From Siphonodentalium dalli (lineage: Eukaryota; Mollusca; Scaphopoda; Gadilida; Siphonodentaliidae), in assembly GCA_032622095.1 (NCBI GenBank), contig CP136061.1, positions 56,309,762 through 56,373,761 of the forward strand: a stretch of 64,000 nucleotides of DNA. The letters run 5' to 3'. This document shows positions 46,605 through 58,813 of this stretch, in pieces (position 1 is the stretch's first letter; each line of letters opens with the position of its first letter). The notes below the pieces were generated by a model that saw nothing but the letters and a program-made list of their open reading frames with translations, was not told the DNA's origin and searched no databases. The translations under genes and the position numbers were made by a program.

Positions 46605-47004
46605 TTAACCCTTTACCCAACAGAAGGGCCCTGTGCCAATGCATTCTCTTATATATGCGAGTCGACCATAGGTCGCCTCGCATATATAAGAGAATGCATT
46701 GGCTTAACAAATTAAAAATTATAAAATTGTTAAAGAATGTAAGAAAAAATGGTAAAAAGTGTTAAAAAAAGATTTTTTTTAGGCCAATGCATTCTCTTAT
46801 ATATGCGAGGCGACCTATGGTCGACTCGCATATATAAGAGAATGCATTGGCACAGGGCATAACTGTAACTATCACAATGTGGTCAAGGAGCCAGTTCCAA
46901 TGATATCCATATGTGTATGGTTCTATTGAGACAGACCGAAGATATTTTAGGCTGTTGAAGCTTTATTTGGCCGGTTTTGGCCGGTTTGTTGGGTAAAGGG
47001 TTAA
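46605..47004 (+). mobile_element. Family A piggyBac-like MITE
   Basis: TTAACCCTTTACCCAACA and TGTTGGGTAAAGGGTTAA ends. Hairpins at 46636-46702 and 46784-46850. Very close to the copy at 17469, which suggests recent activity. Confidence 0.85.
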
Positions 47005-47452
47005 AAGCTATCATCTGGTATGTATAGCTTTATTTTCTAATATCATATATTTCAATGCTTAATAACTTGATAAAGGTTGTCTCCCTAGTTCATTTTGGCG
47101 TCCTAAGTTTGAAGCGTACATGGGAAGCTCAAAATGTACTTTGTTGTATGTTCTTTTTGAATGGTACCTGACTAATGAATACCTGCAGTGATACATGTAA
47201 ATCCCCAATAATATGCACATCACTTACTGATCATAACCATCTGAACACGCTTCGGGAGGAAGAATGAAAATAAATCCGAACAGAATCCGACTGGAAGACA
47301 TCAATAAAATGACAAATAATGTGGAGGAAATCATGTGGAAAAAATGATTTTAATCCTGACTGGACCTAATTGAGATTGAGCAAGAGAAAAAATATGCAAT
47401 GTGAATTGAAGTGCGGGAAAATTTTGTATATCCCCTCCATGTGGGTTAGAGT
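47005..47452. other. No recognisable feature
   Basis: No supported gene or repeat. Confidence 0.4.
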
Positions 47453-48099
47453 CCAGCCTCAAAATATGGTGCCGGACATTTGCAGAATGAAGTACATTAA
47501 TGCTCTAATTAATGGACTCCTTAACCACAGGAGAATTATGGGTAACTTTTCAGGATTTAGTCTCAGTGAGAGCTTTCCGATGAATGGCAACAAGCCATAT
47601 TTCCGACTAAATCCTGAAAAGTTACCCATAATTCTGCTGTGGTTAAAGAGTCCATTAATTAGAGTATTACTGTACATGTACCCAGAGGGTGAATTTATAG
47701 TGATGCTACCCCGCACAGCGGTCTTATAAGCATCACCAAATTCATCCTCTGGGGCCCTCATTCTGCATGGCCTCATCTGCTATGGGAGAGCTATAGGCAC
47801 AGATTTAAGTTCCCAGATGATGTGCACGCATTAGGCATCTTGATTATGCATTGTGTCGCCTGCCAATTGGGGGATATAGAAAAACTAAACTAAAAAAGAA
47901 AACAAACTTTCTGAAGAAACTTAAAACTTGTTAATTTGATAAGAAAGATACTTTTTATAGAAGATGAGGCCTATCCATAATGAGGTCCCCAGAAGGTTAA
48001 TTTAGTGATGCTACCCCATTGTGTGGGGTAGCGTTACTAAATTCAACTTCTGGGGACCTCATTATGCAAATGTCCAGCACCATATTATTATCAGGCCTG
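47453..48099. mobile_element. Family E hAT-like MITE carrying a nested D element
   Basis: Flanked by GTTAGAGT (47445-47452) and GTTAGAAT (48100-48107). Ends contain ATATGGTGCCGGACATTTGC and, inverted, ATATGGTGCTGGACATTTGC. The left subterminal motif is interrupted after CAGAATGAAG by a D element (47493-47674) and resumes with CCAGAGGGTGAATTTA. Confidence 0.7.
47493..47674. mobile_element. Family D MITE nested in family E
   Basis: TA-flanked (TACATTAATGCTC ... GAGTATTACTGTA). The left arm is shortened before the apex. The position inside E shows D moved later. Confidence 0.8.
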
Positions 48100-48118
48100 G
48101 TTAGAATTTTCCAACTGA

Positions 48119-48317
48119 TATCAGTAATGCCCGTAAATAATCAACTCCTTAACCACAGCAGAATTATGGGTAACTTTTCTGTATTTAGTTGGAAATATGG
48201 CTTGTTGCCATTCATCGGAAAGCTCTCACTGAGAGCTTTCCGATGAATGGCAACATGCTATATTTATAAGCCATAATTCTGCTGTGGTTAAGGAGTTGAT
48301 TATATAGGGCATTACTA
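48119..48317. mobile_element. Family D MITE
   Basis: Both arms are present with apex GCTCTCACTGAGAGC. The right arm lacks the ATATGGCTT...ACCC part. The ends are slightly degenerate. Confidence 0.75.
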
Positions 48318-48889
48318 TGTACCTTAAAACCTAACATTCTCCCCCTTCATGGGTGGAAATTCCCTAACTCTCTGAGAGAATTTTTTTTTTTTTACTGAAT
48401 CGATGAAAACACAATTTGACTTTCAGCCTAAAAACTAATTACTTTACAGTAAATGACTGGTTGAATATTCAAACAATACCAGAACAATCTGAACCTATTT
48501 TAAAGCATGAAATTTCCAACTGCTATTGTCACCACTCAGTGTTAAGACCATATACAGGGGGAAGTTGATAGTTCTTGCCAGAATGCTGATCCTGATGTCA
48601 CAAATTTATCTTATAAATGGGTTTTCTTTCTCATTGGAGGATTTGGAATGGAGATGGTGTCATATAGTACATTTACCTGTGATTGAGATGGTATTTGTTG
48701 TATAAATTGCATTGAAACTTATTAACTGTATAATGCACTGTGTGAATTATTATAAGATTTATTATTATTATTGTATAAGTATCTTGAAAACATTAGCAAT
48801 TTGCATGTTATTTTTAGAAGAAAAACACGTGCCTGATAAAAGTAAATAAGGACATTGCGTGACCTTCATTAACCAATGGCGGTTGCTGA
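48318..48889. other. No recognisable feature
   Basis: No supported gene or repeat. Confidence 0.4.
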
Positions 48890-49525
48890 AATGCCAGATT
48901 TTGTTGTCACTGGTATTTCTCTGGACAGCAATCATATGACATGGCAGATTGATGAGCAGACTAAATCCAGCTAATCATGGCTATTATACCAGATTTACAG
49001 GAGTAACTTAACTTTTTCATCAAGACTGCTGGCGACTCGATGGGGAGTTCAAGTGAGCAATTTTGAATGGGGATTTCCATGCAAATCTCCAGAGCAAAAG
49101 TTACGTTATGAAGCAGTTGACCGGAAACCAAAGCTGCGTGAGGCATATCATTGAACAGACATAATATTTAACTGGCAGGTGCGCTAGGTAAATTATAAAA
49201 TTTTGCAATAAATATATTTTTGAATATTTTTTTCTGGAATAACATCACGTGACCTACATTTGAAAAATCAGTATAAAATTAAAAAATAAATACACCAATA
49301 TTATAATGAAACAAGTTCCTAGCTGACCCGCCAGATAAATACCTGTTGTTTCCAATACCTCACCAAGTCACACTCAGAAGAATGTGTAACTCTGTAACTA
49401 TTGCTCTGCAGATTTGCATGGAAATATCCCCATTCAAAGTTTTACGCTTGACCTCCGACTTAAACCGACTTTGGAAAGTATATCGTGTACATCTGACTCT
49501 AATGGCAACCTCTTACGGCAATTTT
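48890..49525. repeat. Repeat J, two facing copies
   Basis: The copy at 48890-49150 and the copy at 49345-49525 are partly inverted relative to each other. GCAGATTTGCATGGAAATAT then CCCCATTCAAAG on the right is matched by the inverse of AATGGGGATTTCCATGCAAA on the left. The middle is AT-rich. Related to 34316-34545. Confidence 0.45.
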
Positions 49526-49978
49526 TTTACATGTAGTTAACCCTTTCTTCACTAAAGACTCATCAATGAGAAGTTATTGTTGTTTGTTGAACTTATTATC
49601 TGAACATATCCCCCAACGAATAGTAATTCTTCTGCACTTGTATTTAAAAAATGTGACGTATTATGTTATTAGTCTCTGTTTGTCCGTCCTTCCATTCGCT
49701 TTTGGTTTATAGATGATAACTTTAGGTATAGACTCAACTGAATGAAATGAAAATTTGCTGTGTGGGTTTTTTAGCACAAAATTTGGGTTCCGCCTGTCAA
49801 TTTTCACCAGAGTTATGGCCCTTTGTTGGAATTACCATTGGCGTATTTTGCTGTGCCCTCGCGATGCTCTTGTGGTTTCTCTGTTAACACCCCTCCAAAT
49901 GATTGACAGACCATTCCAATGTATACTTTCACGGATGGAATCTATTGAGTATAGAAAGGGTTAATCTACTCACTACCA
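49526..49978. other. No gene; fragment of a GTCCGTCC-type repeat
   Basis: TGTTTGTCCGTCCTTCCATT near 49677 and AGAGTTATGGCCCTTTGTTG near 49810 resemble element I/H text. Boundaries are unclear. Confidence 0.35.
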
Positions 49979-50899
49979 GGGTTCTCGCTGTTAACCCTTT
50001 ACTTTACCCAAAGGGCCCTGTGCCAATGCATTCTCTTATATATGCGAGTCGACCATAGGTCGCCTCGCATATATAAGAGAATGCATTGGCTTAACACATT
50101 AAAAATTATAAAATTGTTAAAGAATGTAAGAAAAAATGGTAAAAAAAGAAATTTTTAGGCCAATGCATTCTCTTATATATGCGAGGCGACCTATGGTCGA
50201 CTCGCATATATAATAGAATGCATTGGCACAGGGCATAACTGTAACTATCACAATGTGGTCAAGGAGCCGGTTCCAATGATATCCATATTTGTATGGTTCT
50301 ATTGAGACAGACCGAAGATATTTTAGGCTGTTGAAGTTTTACTTGGCCCGTTTTGGCTGTTTTGTTGGGTAAAGGGTTATTATAGGCCGAATTGGCCAAT
50401 AGCCAATATATTTTCGAAAATGGCCACAAATTTTTTTTTGGCCAAAGTTTTTTTTACCCTAAAATTAGAAATCTAATTCAAAACCCAAATTGATTTTGTA
50501 ATGGGAGTGACATGAGAATCAAATTTAAAGTATGATCATCTGCTAATTGATTAGGTGATACAGCTTAATGGGTAACAAAAGACACTCATGGCTGTGCACT
50601 ATCAAATAATGGGCCACCAAATGCAATAAAACAGTAACAATGATTAACCCTAATGAATCCTTTGTAGTGGTATATTGTCAAATAACAATGGTGGGGTTAA
50701 AGAAGTCCAGACACGGTATTTGTAAGTATGGACATAATGATATAGAATGTTAACATCTATTAATTGTATTAATTGTAACAGAGACCAGAAAATGAGGATT
50801 TAATTTGGCAAACAAAAATTAATTTGGCCAAAAAATATCAGAATTGGGCACAAAATTGGCCAAAATATTTTTCGTCCCAGCGTGAATACTACTCACTAG
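49979..50899. mobile_element. hAT-like element interrupted by a family A MITE
   Basis: The left end AGGGTTCTCGCTGTTA is matched by the inverted right end AGTATTCACGCTGGGACG. ACTCACTA lies on both sides as a candidate 8-bp duplication. Interior text is rich in TTGGCCAAAA and its inverse. The family A element at 49991-50380 sits only a few bases inside. Confidence 0.5.
49991..50380 (+). mobile_element. Family A piggyBac-like MITE, diverged left end
   Basis: The left end is TTAACCCTTTACTTTACCC with a small insertion; the right end is TGTTGGGTAAAGGGTTAT. Hairpins at 50023-50089 and 50160-50226. Confidence 0.8.
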
Positions 50900-52690
50900 T
50901 CGCTAATGAAGTGATTATCTCCTATTCAGTTCTAAATGTAGACTCTAGACATTGCGATGGTAGGTACATGTATGTTCTCAACTTCTAGTAATGCCAGCTG
51001 ACAACTGGCAGAGATACACCCTATGGATTTCCTTAATTTAATTTGTAGCGGTGTTAAGATATATAAAGTCTGGCCCCAAGGTCCCATATTGTCTCATAGT
51101 TATACTATATGTAACCATGCTGTTCAGACAATGAGATACAAACTTAGTCCAGATAGCGCTTAACAGATATCCAGATACTAGTATCTACTGGTAAACGAAT
51201 GACAGCGTTTCAGTGTGTGGGCGTGCGTGGGTGACATCTGAAGGTGTCAAGTAATGTTGAGCCCATTGAAACTTATTGACTGCAGTGTGCAATATAAATG
51301 CATTCATTATATATCATTATGGTGAGGACTATTAACATAGGATTGCATGTTTTGCCGATAGTACATGTATGTGGGAATGATGAATCGACCAATATCGAGT
51401 GATATGATACTGAAACACATGTTGTAAGGCTACAAAGAGATGACTTGTAGTTGGCATCTGGGACGGAATTTACCAGTGTTAAATTTCATCACTGACTGTC
51501 ACTGATGCCAGTTATGAGTTATCTCGTAGGTAAATATATATTATGTTTTTGACAACTTAGATGACTTAGAGTGCTATACAGCTACATGTAGTTGCAAGCA
51601 TAACATGTATAAGACATAGTAAATGAATTTATGTATAAACATTGGTACACTACGTTATCTAAGTCATCGCGAACATTAATATTTACAGCGATGAACACTG
51701 GTAAATTCAGTTCCAGGTGCCCACTACGAATGGTCTCGTAGCAGCTTTATAACACGTTTCAGCATCGTATAACCTGATTTTGCATGAATGAAATTGTATA
51801 AGACACGATAAATGAATTTATATACACATGCATACGCTTGTACAATCATTTTTCAGGGAACTGAACTTGCGTGCATGGATAAACAAGCCACAAAAATATG
51901 TATTCCCTTCTGCATACACTTGATGTAAGGCCAGCTTGAGTTTCAAACAGAGCCACTGGCACTATATCCAAAATTCTTCAACTGTCAGAATTTAACCAGT
52001 TATAAAGCCTGTGAATTAAGTATGAGATGTGCAATAAACATAGAACCACAGCTGATAATCAGATTAGTTAGACATAATATTACCACACTCAAGAAGGGTG
52101 CTGATTTCTAACTAATCTCAACACAATCAATCAACCAGATCATTGGGTATGTATTGTAAGTGAGGATTTTATGACTTCTCAATGATAACTACCATGCAGT
52201 TTCCTCTTCTTGCTATTACTGGTAAATATCAGTGACCCCTCTGTTTGGGACCTCAGGGCTGGTCCATGGAAATTGTAAAATACCCTAGTACATCCGAAGA
52301 TCATCAATTGCTATGCAATATACTGCGATAATGTGCGATTGTATGTGATTTGTTACTCAATGTCGGATGCAACAGCAAAAACATTAATTATACTGTCTGG
52401 GCATTCAGATTAAAGGCCCTGTTTAAATCCATTTTATGTGGTCATTTCTTTTCCTGACACTTTGCTAAGTGCTACATAGGAAATTCCATCAATGACGGCT
52501 ATGATCAGCTCAGTGTGTGGCAGGCGAATCTTAACTAACGACCATTCACATTCGTCTATTGGTCATTTAATAATGGTCAATATGTAATTGTCAATTGGAC
52601 AATCTGCTGAACAAGATGTACCAATATATCTCCCATAAGAGGTACTTAATTTACCTAGCCAGGAGAATAATGCCTGCAAGGGTCCTCGGA
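50900..52690. other. No recognisable feature
   Basis: Nearly 1.8 kb without supported repeat ends or ORFs; may be unique intronic or intergenic DNA. Confidence 0.4.
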
Positions 52691-52810
52691 CAGGGACTTG
52701 GCTAGAGGATCCCCATTGGGATGTGTCCAGCTTGGAATTTCTAACTGCACCTAACCTTAGGACCAAACCAAAATTTACAAATCTGGAAAATTCTATGTGC
52801 ACCACACAGA
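52691..52810 (+). mobile_element. Family F hAT terminus, partial
   Basis: Starts CAGGGACTTGGCTAGAGGAT and includes GTGTCCAGCTTGGAATTTCT, as in the left end of the full F copy. Confidence 0.5.
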
Positions 52811-52860
52811 CAGATATTGAGAAATAAAAACATAAACATTAATATCCGATTTCGACAAAG

Positions 52861-52912
52861 AGGGTGAATTTAGCATCACAAAACTCACCCTCTGAGGACC
52901 TTATTCTGCTTA
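52861..52912. mobile_element. Family E fragment
   Basis: A short hairpin AGAGGGTGAATTTAGCATCA / AACTCACCCTCT followed by GAGGACCTTATTCTGC. No termini. Confidence 0.5.
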
Positions 52913-53377
52913 GGCCACATGGGTCGCTTGCATACATGTATATAAGAGAATACTATGGCCTAACAATTTTTATCATTTTTATCAATCTTTCTTGCATTCT
53001 TTAACAATTTTTAATCATTTTGTCTTACATTTTCATCAATTTTTATAATTTTTTCTTACATTCTATAAAAAAAAAATTCATTTTTTCTTATGTTCTTTAA
53101 CAATTTTATAACTTTTTTCTTACATTTATCTACCAATTTTTATAAATTTTTTCTTACATTCTTTAACAATTTTTATCATTATTTCTTACATTCTGTAACA
53201 ATTTTTTATTATTTTGTTCATTTTTTTAACAGTTATAAAAATAATATAAAATTTGTTAGGCCAATGCATTCTCTTATATTTGCAAGGCAACCTATGGTCA
53301 ACTCGCATATATAAGAGAATGCATTGGCACAGGGTTTTTCGCAAAAATTCAGGAAGCTACCCTCATGAAAGGGTTAA
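52913..53377 (-). mobile_element. Family C TTAA-type MITE with AT-rich repeats
   Basis: The right end is GAAGCTACCCTCATGAAAGG then GTTAA, inverse-matching the left end at 32268. The shared hairpin is at 53261-53327. The centre has about seven copies of ATTTTTTCTTACATTCTTTA. The left boundary is unclear. Confidence 0.6.
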
Positions 53378-53724
53378 CCTTTCCCATCTCTTCTAGAGAG
53401 AATGACTCCTTCAGTCTTATTATATCACTTATTTGTAAACGTTTTTATGAAATCTCTGACAGTTAAAGATTGATTTTATCTCACCACATCCCTGTTATAG
53501 CACATCATTCAGATAAATTTAGGCACCTGAGGCATCTTAAGGTTGCAGTTATGTCAAGTCTTATCGATTTTTATGAAACACAACACCAACTCGCATTAAA
53601 AAGGAAGCATATGTGGCGGAAATCAATCAAAAATGCTGATAATGAATGAATATATGGCCAATATGTACACTATGGTTAAAACTAACACTGATTCAGGGAC
53701 GTGGGTAGAGGATCGCAATGGATC

Positions 53725-54151
53725 CAAGTCTGAGTTTAGTGTGTCTGTCTTTTGCTGAATGAGGTCCCCAGAGGGTAAATTTAGTGATGCTATCCCGCAC
53801 AGCAGGCCTTCTGGGCACCTCATTCTGCTTAGGCCTCATCTTCTGGGAAGTATCTATAGTCTCAATTTAACACTGTTTTAGTTACTTTTTCCCTTCTGGT
53901 ATGTTTCTATATCCCATAATTTGCAGAAGATAAAACGCATAATGGAGGTAATTTAATGAGTGAACATCACCAACTTCAACTGGGGAACTTCAATCTGATC
54001 CTAGGTCTCCCATAGCAGTTGAGGCCTTAGCAGAATGAGATTTCCAGAGGGTGTATTTGGTGATGTTAACCCACCGAGCGGGATAGCGTCACTAAATTCA
54101 CCCTCTCAGGACCTCATTCTGCGGATGTCAGACACACTAAACTCAGGCTTG
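53725..54151. mobile_element. Family E hAT-like MITE
   Basis: AATGGATC precedes (53717-53724) and AATGGATA follows (54152-54159). Termini are CAAGTCTGAGTTTAGTGTG and inverted CAAGCCTGAGTTTAGTGTG. It has GAATGAGGTCCCCAGAGGG and CACCCTCTCAGGACCTCATT hairpins. Confidence 0.75.
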
Positions 54152-54188
54152 AATGGATAATTTGCGGGATGTCCATCTTCGAATGTCC

Positions 54189-54297
54189 TACAGTAATGTA
54201 AACAAAGTCATATTTCCGACTAAATCCTGAAAAGTTACCCATAATTCTGCTGTGGTTAAGGAGTCGATTATTTAGAGCATTACTGTACTGGGTATTT
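54189..54297. mobile_element. Family D MITE, left arm mostly lost
   Basis: TA-flanked. It goes from TACAGTAATGTAAAC straight to GTCATATTTCCGACTAAATC and the rest of the right arm, ending GCATTACTGTA. Confidence 0.75.
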
Positions 54298-54698
54298 TAT
54301 TATACCATTACCTTTATAAGACAAATTGGGGGTATATACCGGTGTAACTGAATGAAATTTGGCATGGCTGTCTGGCAATGGGAGTACTTTCAAAAGAGGC
54401 CACAATGATGTTGTTTTCCTTTCTAGAGCTATCCTTCTTTGTTCTTCTGGAAATAGTAACTTTCTGTATGTCTGGACAGATCTCGCCAACAGTTTATCAG
54501 ATCAGAATGAAATTTAGAATAGAGTTTCGCCATTATGACTGCTTTCAAAAGAGGGGCCAATGCCGTCATGATTAATCATTCTCCTGGACAAAACATAACG
54601 AATTAGAGCGATGCTGATTTTTAATAATTTGTGTAAAATATATTTTTGATTTTGGATTATCCCTCTTTTATCAAATTCACAAAACAGTAATGGTCATA
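54298..54698. other. No recognisable feature
   Basis: Text such as GAATGAAATTTGGCATGGCT resembles decayed element I/H units, without boundaries. Confidence 0.35.
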
Positions 54699-54822
54699 TA
54701 CAGTAATGCCCTAAATAATCGACTCCATAACCACAGCATAATTGCCATTCTCAGTGAGAGCTTTCCGATGAATGGCAACAAGCCATATTTCCGACTAAAT
54801 CCTGAAAAATTACCCATAATTC
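54699..54822. mobile_element. Family D MITE, truncated
   Basis: The left terminus TACAGTAATGCCC is present. The left arm is cut to a few tens of bases and the right arm stops after TTACCCATAATTC. Confidence 0.7.
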
Positions 54823-54984
54823 ACTATTGTATACCACATGTTGAATACTTACCAGAACTAATTCACGTTGACATTGTCGTCAAGGGCAATAACTTACATG
54901 TACTTTACATCAGCATTCTGCTTTTGGTTGATGCCTGATAACTGCTGGTTTTTAATCAGAAGTAAATCGCAATTATGGTACATA

Positions 54985-55222
54985 TACAGTAATGCTCTAA
55001 TTAATCGACTCCTTAAACACAGCAGAATTATGGGTAACTTTTCAGGATTTAGTCGGAAATATGGCTTGTTGCCATTCATCGGAAAGCTCTCGGGTGCCAT
55101 ACATCGGAAAGCTCTCGGGGAGAGCTTTCCGATGAATGGCAACAAGCCATATTTCCGACTAAATCCTGAAAAGTTACCCATAATTCTGCTGTGTTTAAGG
55201 AGTCGATTAATTAGAGCATAAC
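54985..55222. mobile_element. Family D MITE with repeated apex
   Basis: Both arms are complete. The apex GGAAAGCTCTCGGG occurs twice on the left side before the inverse, giving 238 bp. The right terminus is degenerate (GAGCATAAC). A 150-aa minus-strand ORF here is a palindrome artefact. Confidence 0.8.
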
Positions 55223-56096
55223 ATATAGTGTCAATGAAGTGGCAGTCAAGGTTTGAACTTACCCAAAACAACAGTATGGAATAAATACAGAACACAATGT
55301 GCATAATAATCTCAAATCTTTTATGAAATTCGAGCTCTGCTCTCATGAAATATATCCTTGCGCCGTCTGCAACTCATTCAATAAAAGACGATCGATTAAG
55401 ATGCGAATTGTGTTCTGTCTGTGTAATCAACTTTTCGTCTAAAACCATATCTTTTACTTTTCCTTAAGACATAGAATATTAGTTGGAAAATTAAGATATC
55501 AGAACGGTCTCAAACTACCGCATTTCCAGTCCGAAATTTCTAGCTCTTGGTGTTTAGGACAGGCTTGAAATTTTTACTGCTGAAATGTTGGCCTTGTAAT
55601 CTCGTATTGGGAGTACATGTGGGTATGCAGTGGGGTGAAACATACCCGCCTCTGTCACCAAAACTTCGATAAAAAAATGTCTTCAAATAGAAATTTGTCT
55701 ATAAAAAAAAGGATTCCACATAATAGCTTATTTTACTTAACACATCCCTGCATTTTTTATCACAGGGTAAATGTTGTTGCATGAGAATTAACCAGCCCTG
55801 TTATATATTGGGGAAAGTGTCTGCCAGTTGTTGGCCCTGAGGGGGAGATAATTACCCATGTATAATCACTGGGGGCTAATGATGAGGACTTTGTGTTGTC
55901 TAACACTGGAGCATGTTGTACCACTGTAATCAACTGGTAATTACCCCAATCAGCTATTCATCCAGAAAGCATAGGGTGAGGTAGGAGCTGTTAGCTGATT
56001 CCCAGATGAGTACAAAAATATTGTGGAGGTGTGATTCTCTCAGTAGTGATTATCATCAACTCTACAACACACAGTGGTTTGTATGGCAATTTAAAC
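55223..56096. other. No recognisable feature
   Basis: No supported gene or repeat. Confidence 0.4.
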
Positions 56097-56302
56097 TTAA
56101 CACTTTGATGACTGGAGCTTCCTCATTTTTTGCAAAATTTAACACGGTGCCAATGGATTGGCCTAACAATATTTATTCTGATCTTGTAAGCCAGTGCAAT
56201 CTCTTATATATGTGAGGTGCCCTATGGGAGACTCGTATATATATATAAGAGATTTTTTAATGCTCTGGCAAAGGGTCTTCAATGCGGCAATGAAAGGGTT
56301 AA
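56097..56302 (+). mobile_element. Family C TTAA-type MITE, shortened
   Basis: The left end is TTAACACTTTGATGACTGGA; the right end is GCAATGAAAGGGTTAA. The first hairpin is almost deleted (CCAATGGATTGG); the second survives as CCAGTGCAATCTCTTATATA with a decayed partner. Confidence 0.6.
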
Positions 56303-58589
56303 AGAACTCTCACAGTGCATTCAACGCAAACACAGGATATATGTGATAATTGACAAACTTTAAAGATTTTGGACTAAATATTCCAATCCTTGAAAAACAT
56401 TCGGAATAGGCGATATTTTGGTGACGTCACAAATCACGCGTCAAAACATCAACAAACCAGCTGGTAGGCAGAAAGATGGAATCGCAGTGCATTCTCATAG
56501 AAGATATGATCGCGCGTTTGATAATCTATGAATAAAAACCAAAGTAAAACGGTAAAAAAAAAATCAGGAAATAGTTGTTGTGTTATTGGATGTTCCAAAT
56601 AGACTCGAACATGTTCAGAATAAGATAGGATTGGATAGCAAATATATAATACGCAGAAATATTGTGATCGACGGATATATGAAATTATAACCAAAGAATA
56701 AAAGATCGAAAGTTTAAATTTTATCGCAAAATGGTGTGATAATTACAATCTTTCCCAAATTTGTTTCATACTTTGAAATTATTGAACTTCTATCATTTCC
56801 ACTGTAGCACCGCTGTAAATTCTTTTATATAGAGCTGGCTTTGTCTATTTTTCATTTGTAAATGTTGTTGCTACTATATTTATTTGGTCACTATGAATAA
56901 CGAACATAACCGAAACAAGTTCAAATAAGGGGTTTAAGACGGAAATATAAGAATTAAAGTGTGTTGGGATGTGTGCATATGTAAGCGAGTGATATGTGAA
57001 GTTTGAAGAATTTGGGCAATTAAAAGTTACGTTAATGATAGTTTTATGTACTTTTACGCCGTCGGCGCATAAGCTAGAGTTCAGCGAGATGGCGGCTATA
57101 ACTACCGTATATGATACCGAACAGCTCAAATAAGGCGTATATAAGGGAAATATATAAAATAAAGTGATCGTTGAGTTTTACTCCCATTTCTCAATAGCAA
57201 AGGGCGCCAAGACATTCAACCGAGGGAAAACGGGTGCGGCATTGCATGTTTTCATGCCCATGGCATATTTCAGATCCTTCGGTGAAGCATAAATCACAGA
57301 CCAAAAGATAACGACTAATCAGTCAAATAATATTTTAGTAACAACTATTTTGTTCATAGAGTTAAAATAGTCTATGAATTGAGAAATTGAGTAAATGTTC
57401 CCTTTGCCCCACTTGCTGTTCAATCAAATAAGTTACCGTACCGGTACTAGAATATTCAAATAGTATTATAAATAATTTCACCTTTGAAACCAATAAACAA
57501 ATGTACTTGCCACAAAGAGACTTACTAAAGTAATTTTTTCAAGTATGGAACAACAAAGAGCGTTGAACGTTGTTAGTATATTACCGATATCGCTGGATAT
57601 TGAATGAATAAAGAGCGTTTATCTTACTTTTTTGTGTGAAAACGAAATGAAAATTGCTACCTTTTGTCCCCAGAGTATAGATATACTGTGGATTGGCTAT
57701 TCGTTTTTTTTTTTGCCGACGTATCTTATATCTCCTTTGAAATTACATATACATGCTTTGGATGTTCAAACGGTACTATAGGTTAATTAAACTAGGCCTC
57801 AATCGAAAAAATAAACATGGGGTACTTGCCGCTCATGCATGAGCCATGTCATATATTTGGCTCATTTTCATTATCAATCATATCAAAATTATATTCGGCG
57901 TTGTGCGAATTAATTATACTTTAAATTCATATAAATGATGAATTCGACAATGTACATGGGCACAATTACAACGAAGACAACTGAATACGTAAACTTGATG
58001 ATGCTTGGTTCGTATATATTGGATTATCCGAGCGAATTCACCAAATACAAAACAATAACAACCGCAGTAATATTCAGACCATGTGTCAGACAATCCTCCA
58101 AATTGTCACTATTAATCGTATCTTATGATCATATCCGCGTCAGTTTTTTCCCCAAATAAATAATGTAATATGATCTTGTGTCAATGTAAGAAATTTACAA
58201 TAAATATTTCATGTATAAGACGAAAGTATAGCATGTTTTGGAGAAGGCATTGTGTGTTTATGTGCTAATCTATACACAGCTGGCCGTTGTTTTGATGGCT
58301 TTTGCCTACCAGCAGCAAACACACGTGGTCGCTGTGACGTCATTGTTTGTATACAAAAATATTGCCTATAGAGTTAACTTCCATTCTAGGCAAGATACAT
58401 GTAGAAAAGCAGCATGCACTAATTATCAACTATTGGAAATGATTTGCACCAAACTTCATTCTTGAATAAAAATTATTTGTTTGGACCATTGTTTTGTGAC
58501 CATACTCAAGTGTCATCTGTGGATTGTATTATTATATTATGATGGTTCTTGAAAGGCAAGATATAAATGAAATAACATGAATTTTTAAC
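56303..58589. other. No supported gene
   Basis: About 2.3 kb of mostly AT-rich DNA. AGATGGCGGC at ~57087 lies in a small GC-richer patch (57055-57100), which could be promoter-like, but nothing else supports that. ORFs up to 94 aa have no recognisable domain. Confidence 0.4.
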
Positions 58590-58760
58590 CTTCGGTCTGG
58601 GGTGGCACCAGAGAGGGATTGGGCAGGGGGGGGGGGGGGGGGGCTATAGACCCCCTGTTTAGCAGGGTTAGTGCCCACTACCCTGTTGGGGAAATCTGCG
58701 ATGATCAGCCCGGTAGCTTCCGGGTTGCTATAGCCCTGGCATCACCCCTGCTTAAAACTT
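58590..58760. mobile_element. Candidate small MITE around an 18-base G run
   Basis: GGGGTGGCACCAGAGAGG on the left is partly inverse to CCCTGGCATCACCCC on the right, with CTATAG in both halves. The evidence is only this imperfect symmetry. Confidence 0.3.
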
Positions 58761-58813
58761 AAATTTTATGTTGACAAAACAATTACATGGACTAAAATAT
58801 ACATGTCGCTGAT

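Noticed and set aside
54894-55346. 150-aa ORF with SFPMNGNKPYFRLNPEKLPI, and similar ORFs at 31456, 31479, 41120, 47370
   Set aside because: This peptide is the translation of the family D foldback arm; it recurs at every D copy in both directions.
57055-57100. AGATGGCGGC promoter-like patch
   Set aside because: A single motif in a small GC-richer patch; no CpG cluster or donor-like site near it, unlike 14770-15280.
57935-58159. 74-aa plus-strand ORF
   Set aside because: Length is as expected by chance in this DNA, and I recognise no family.
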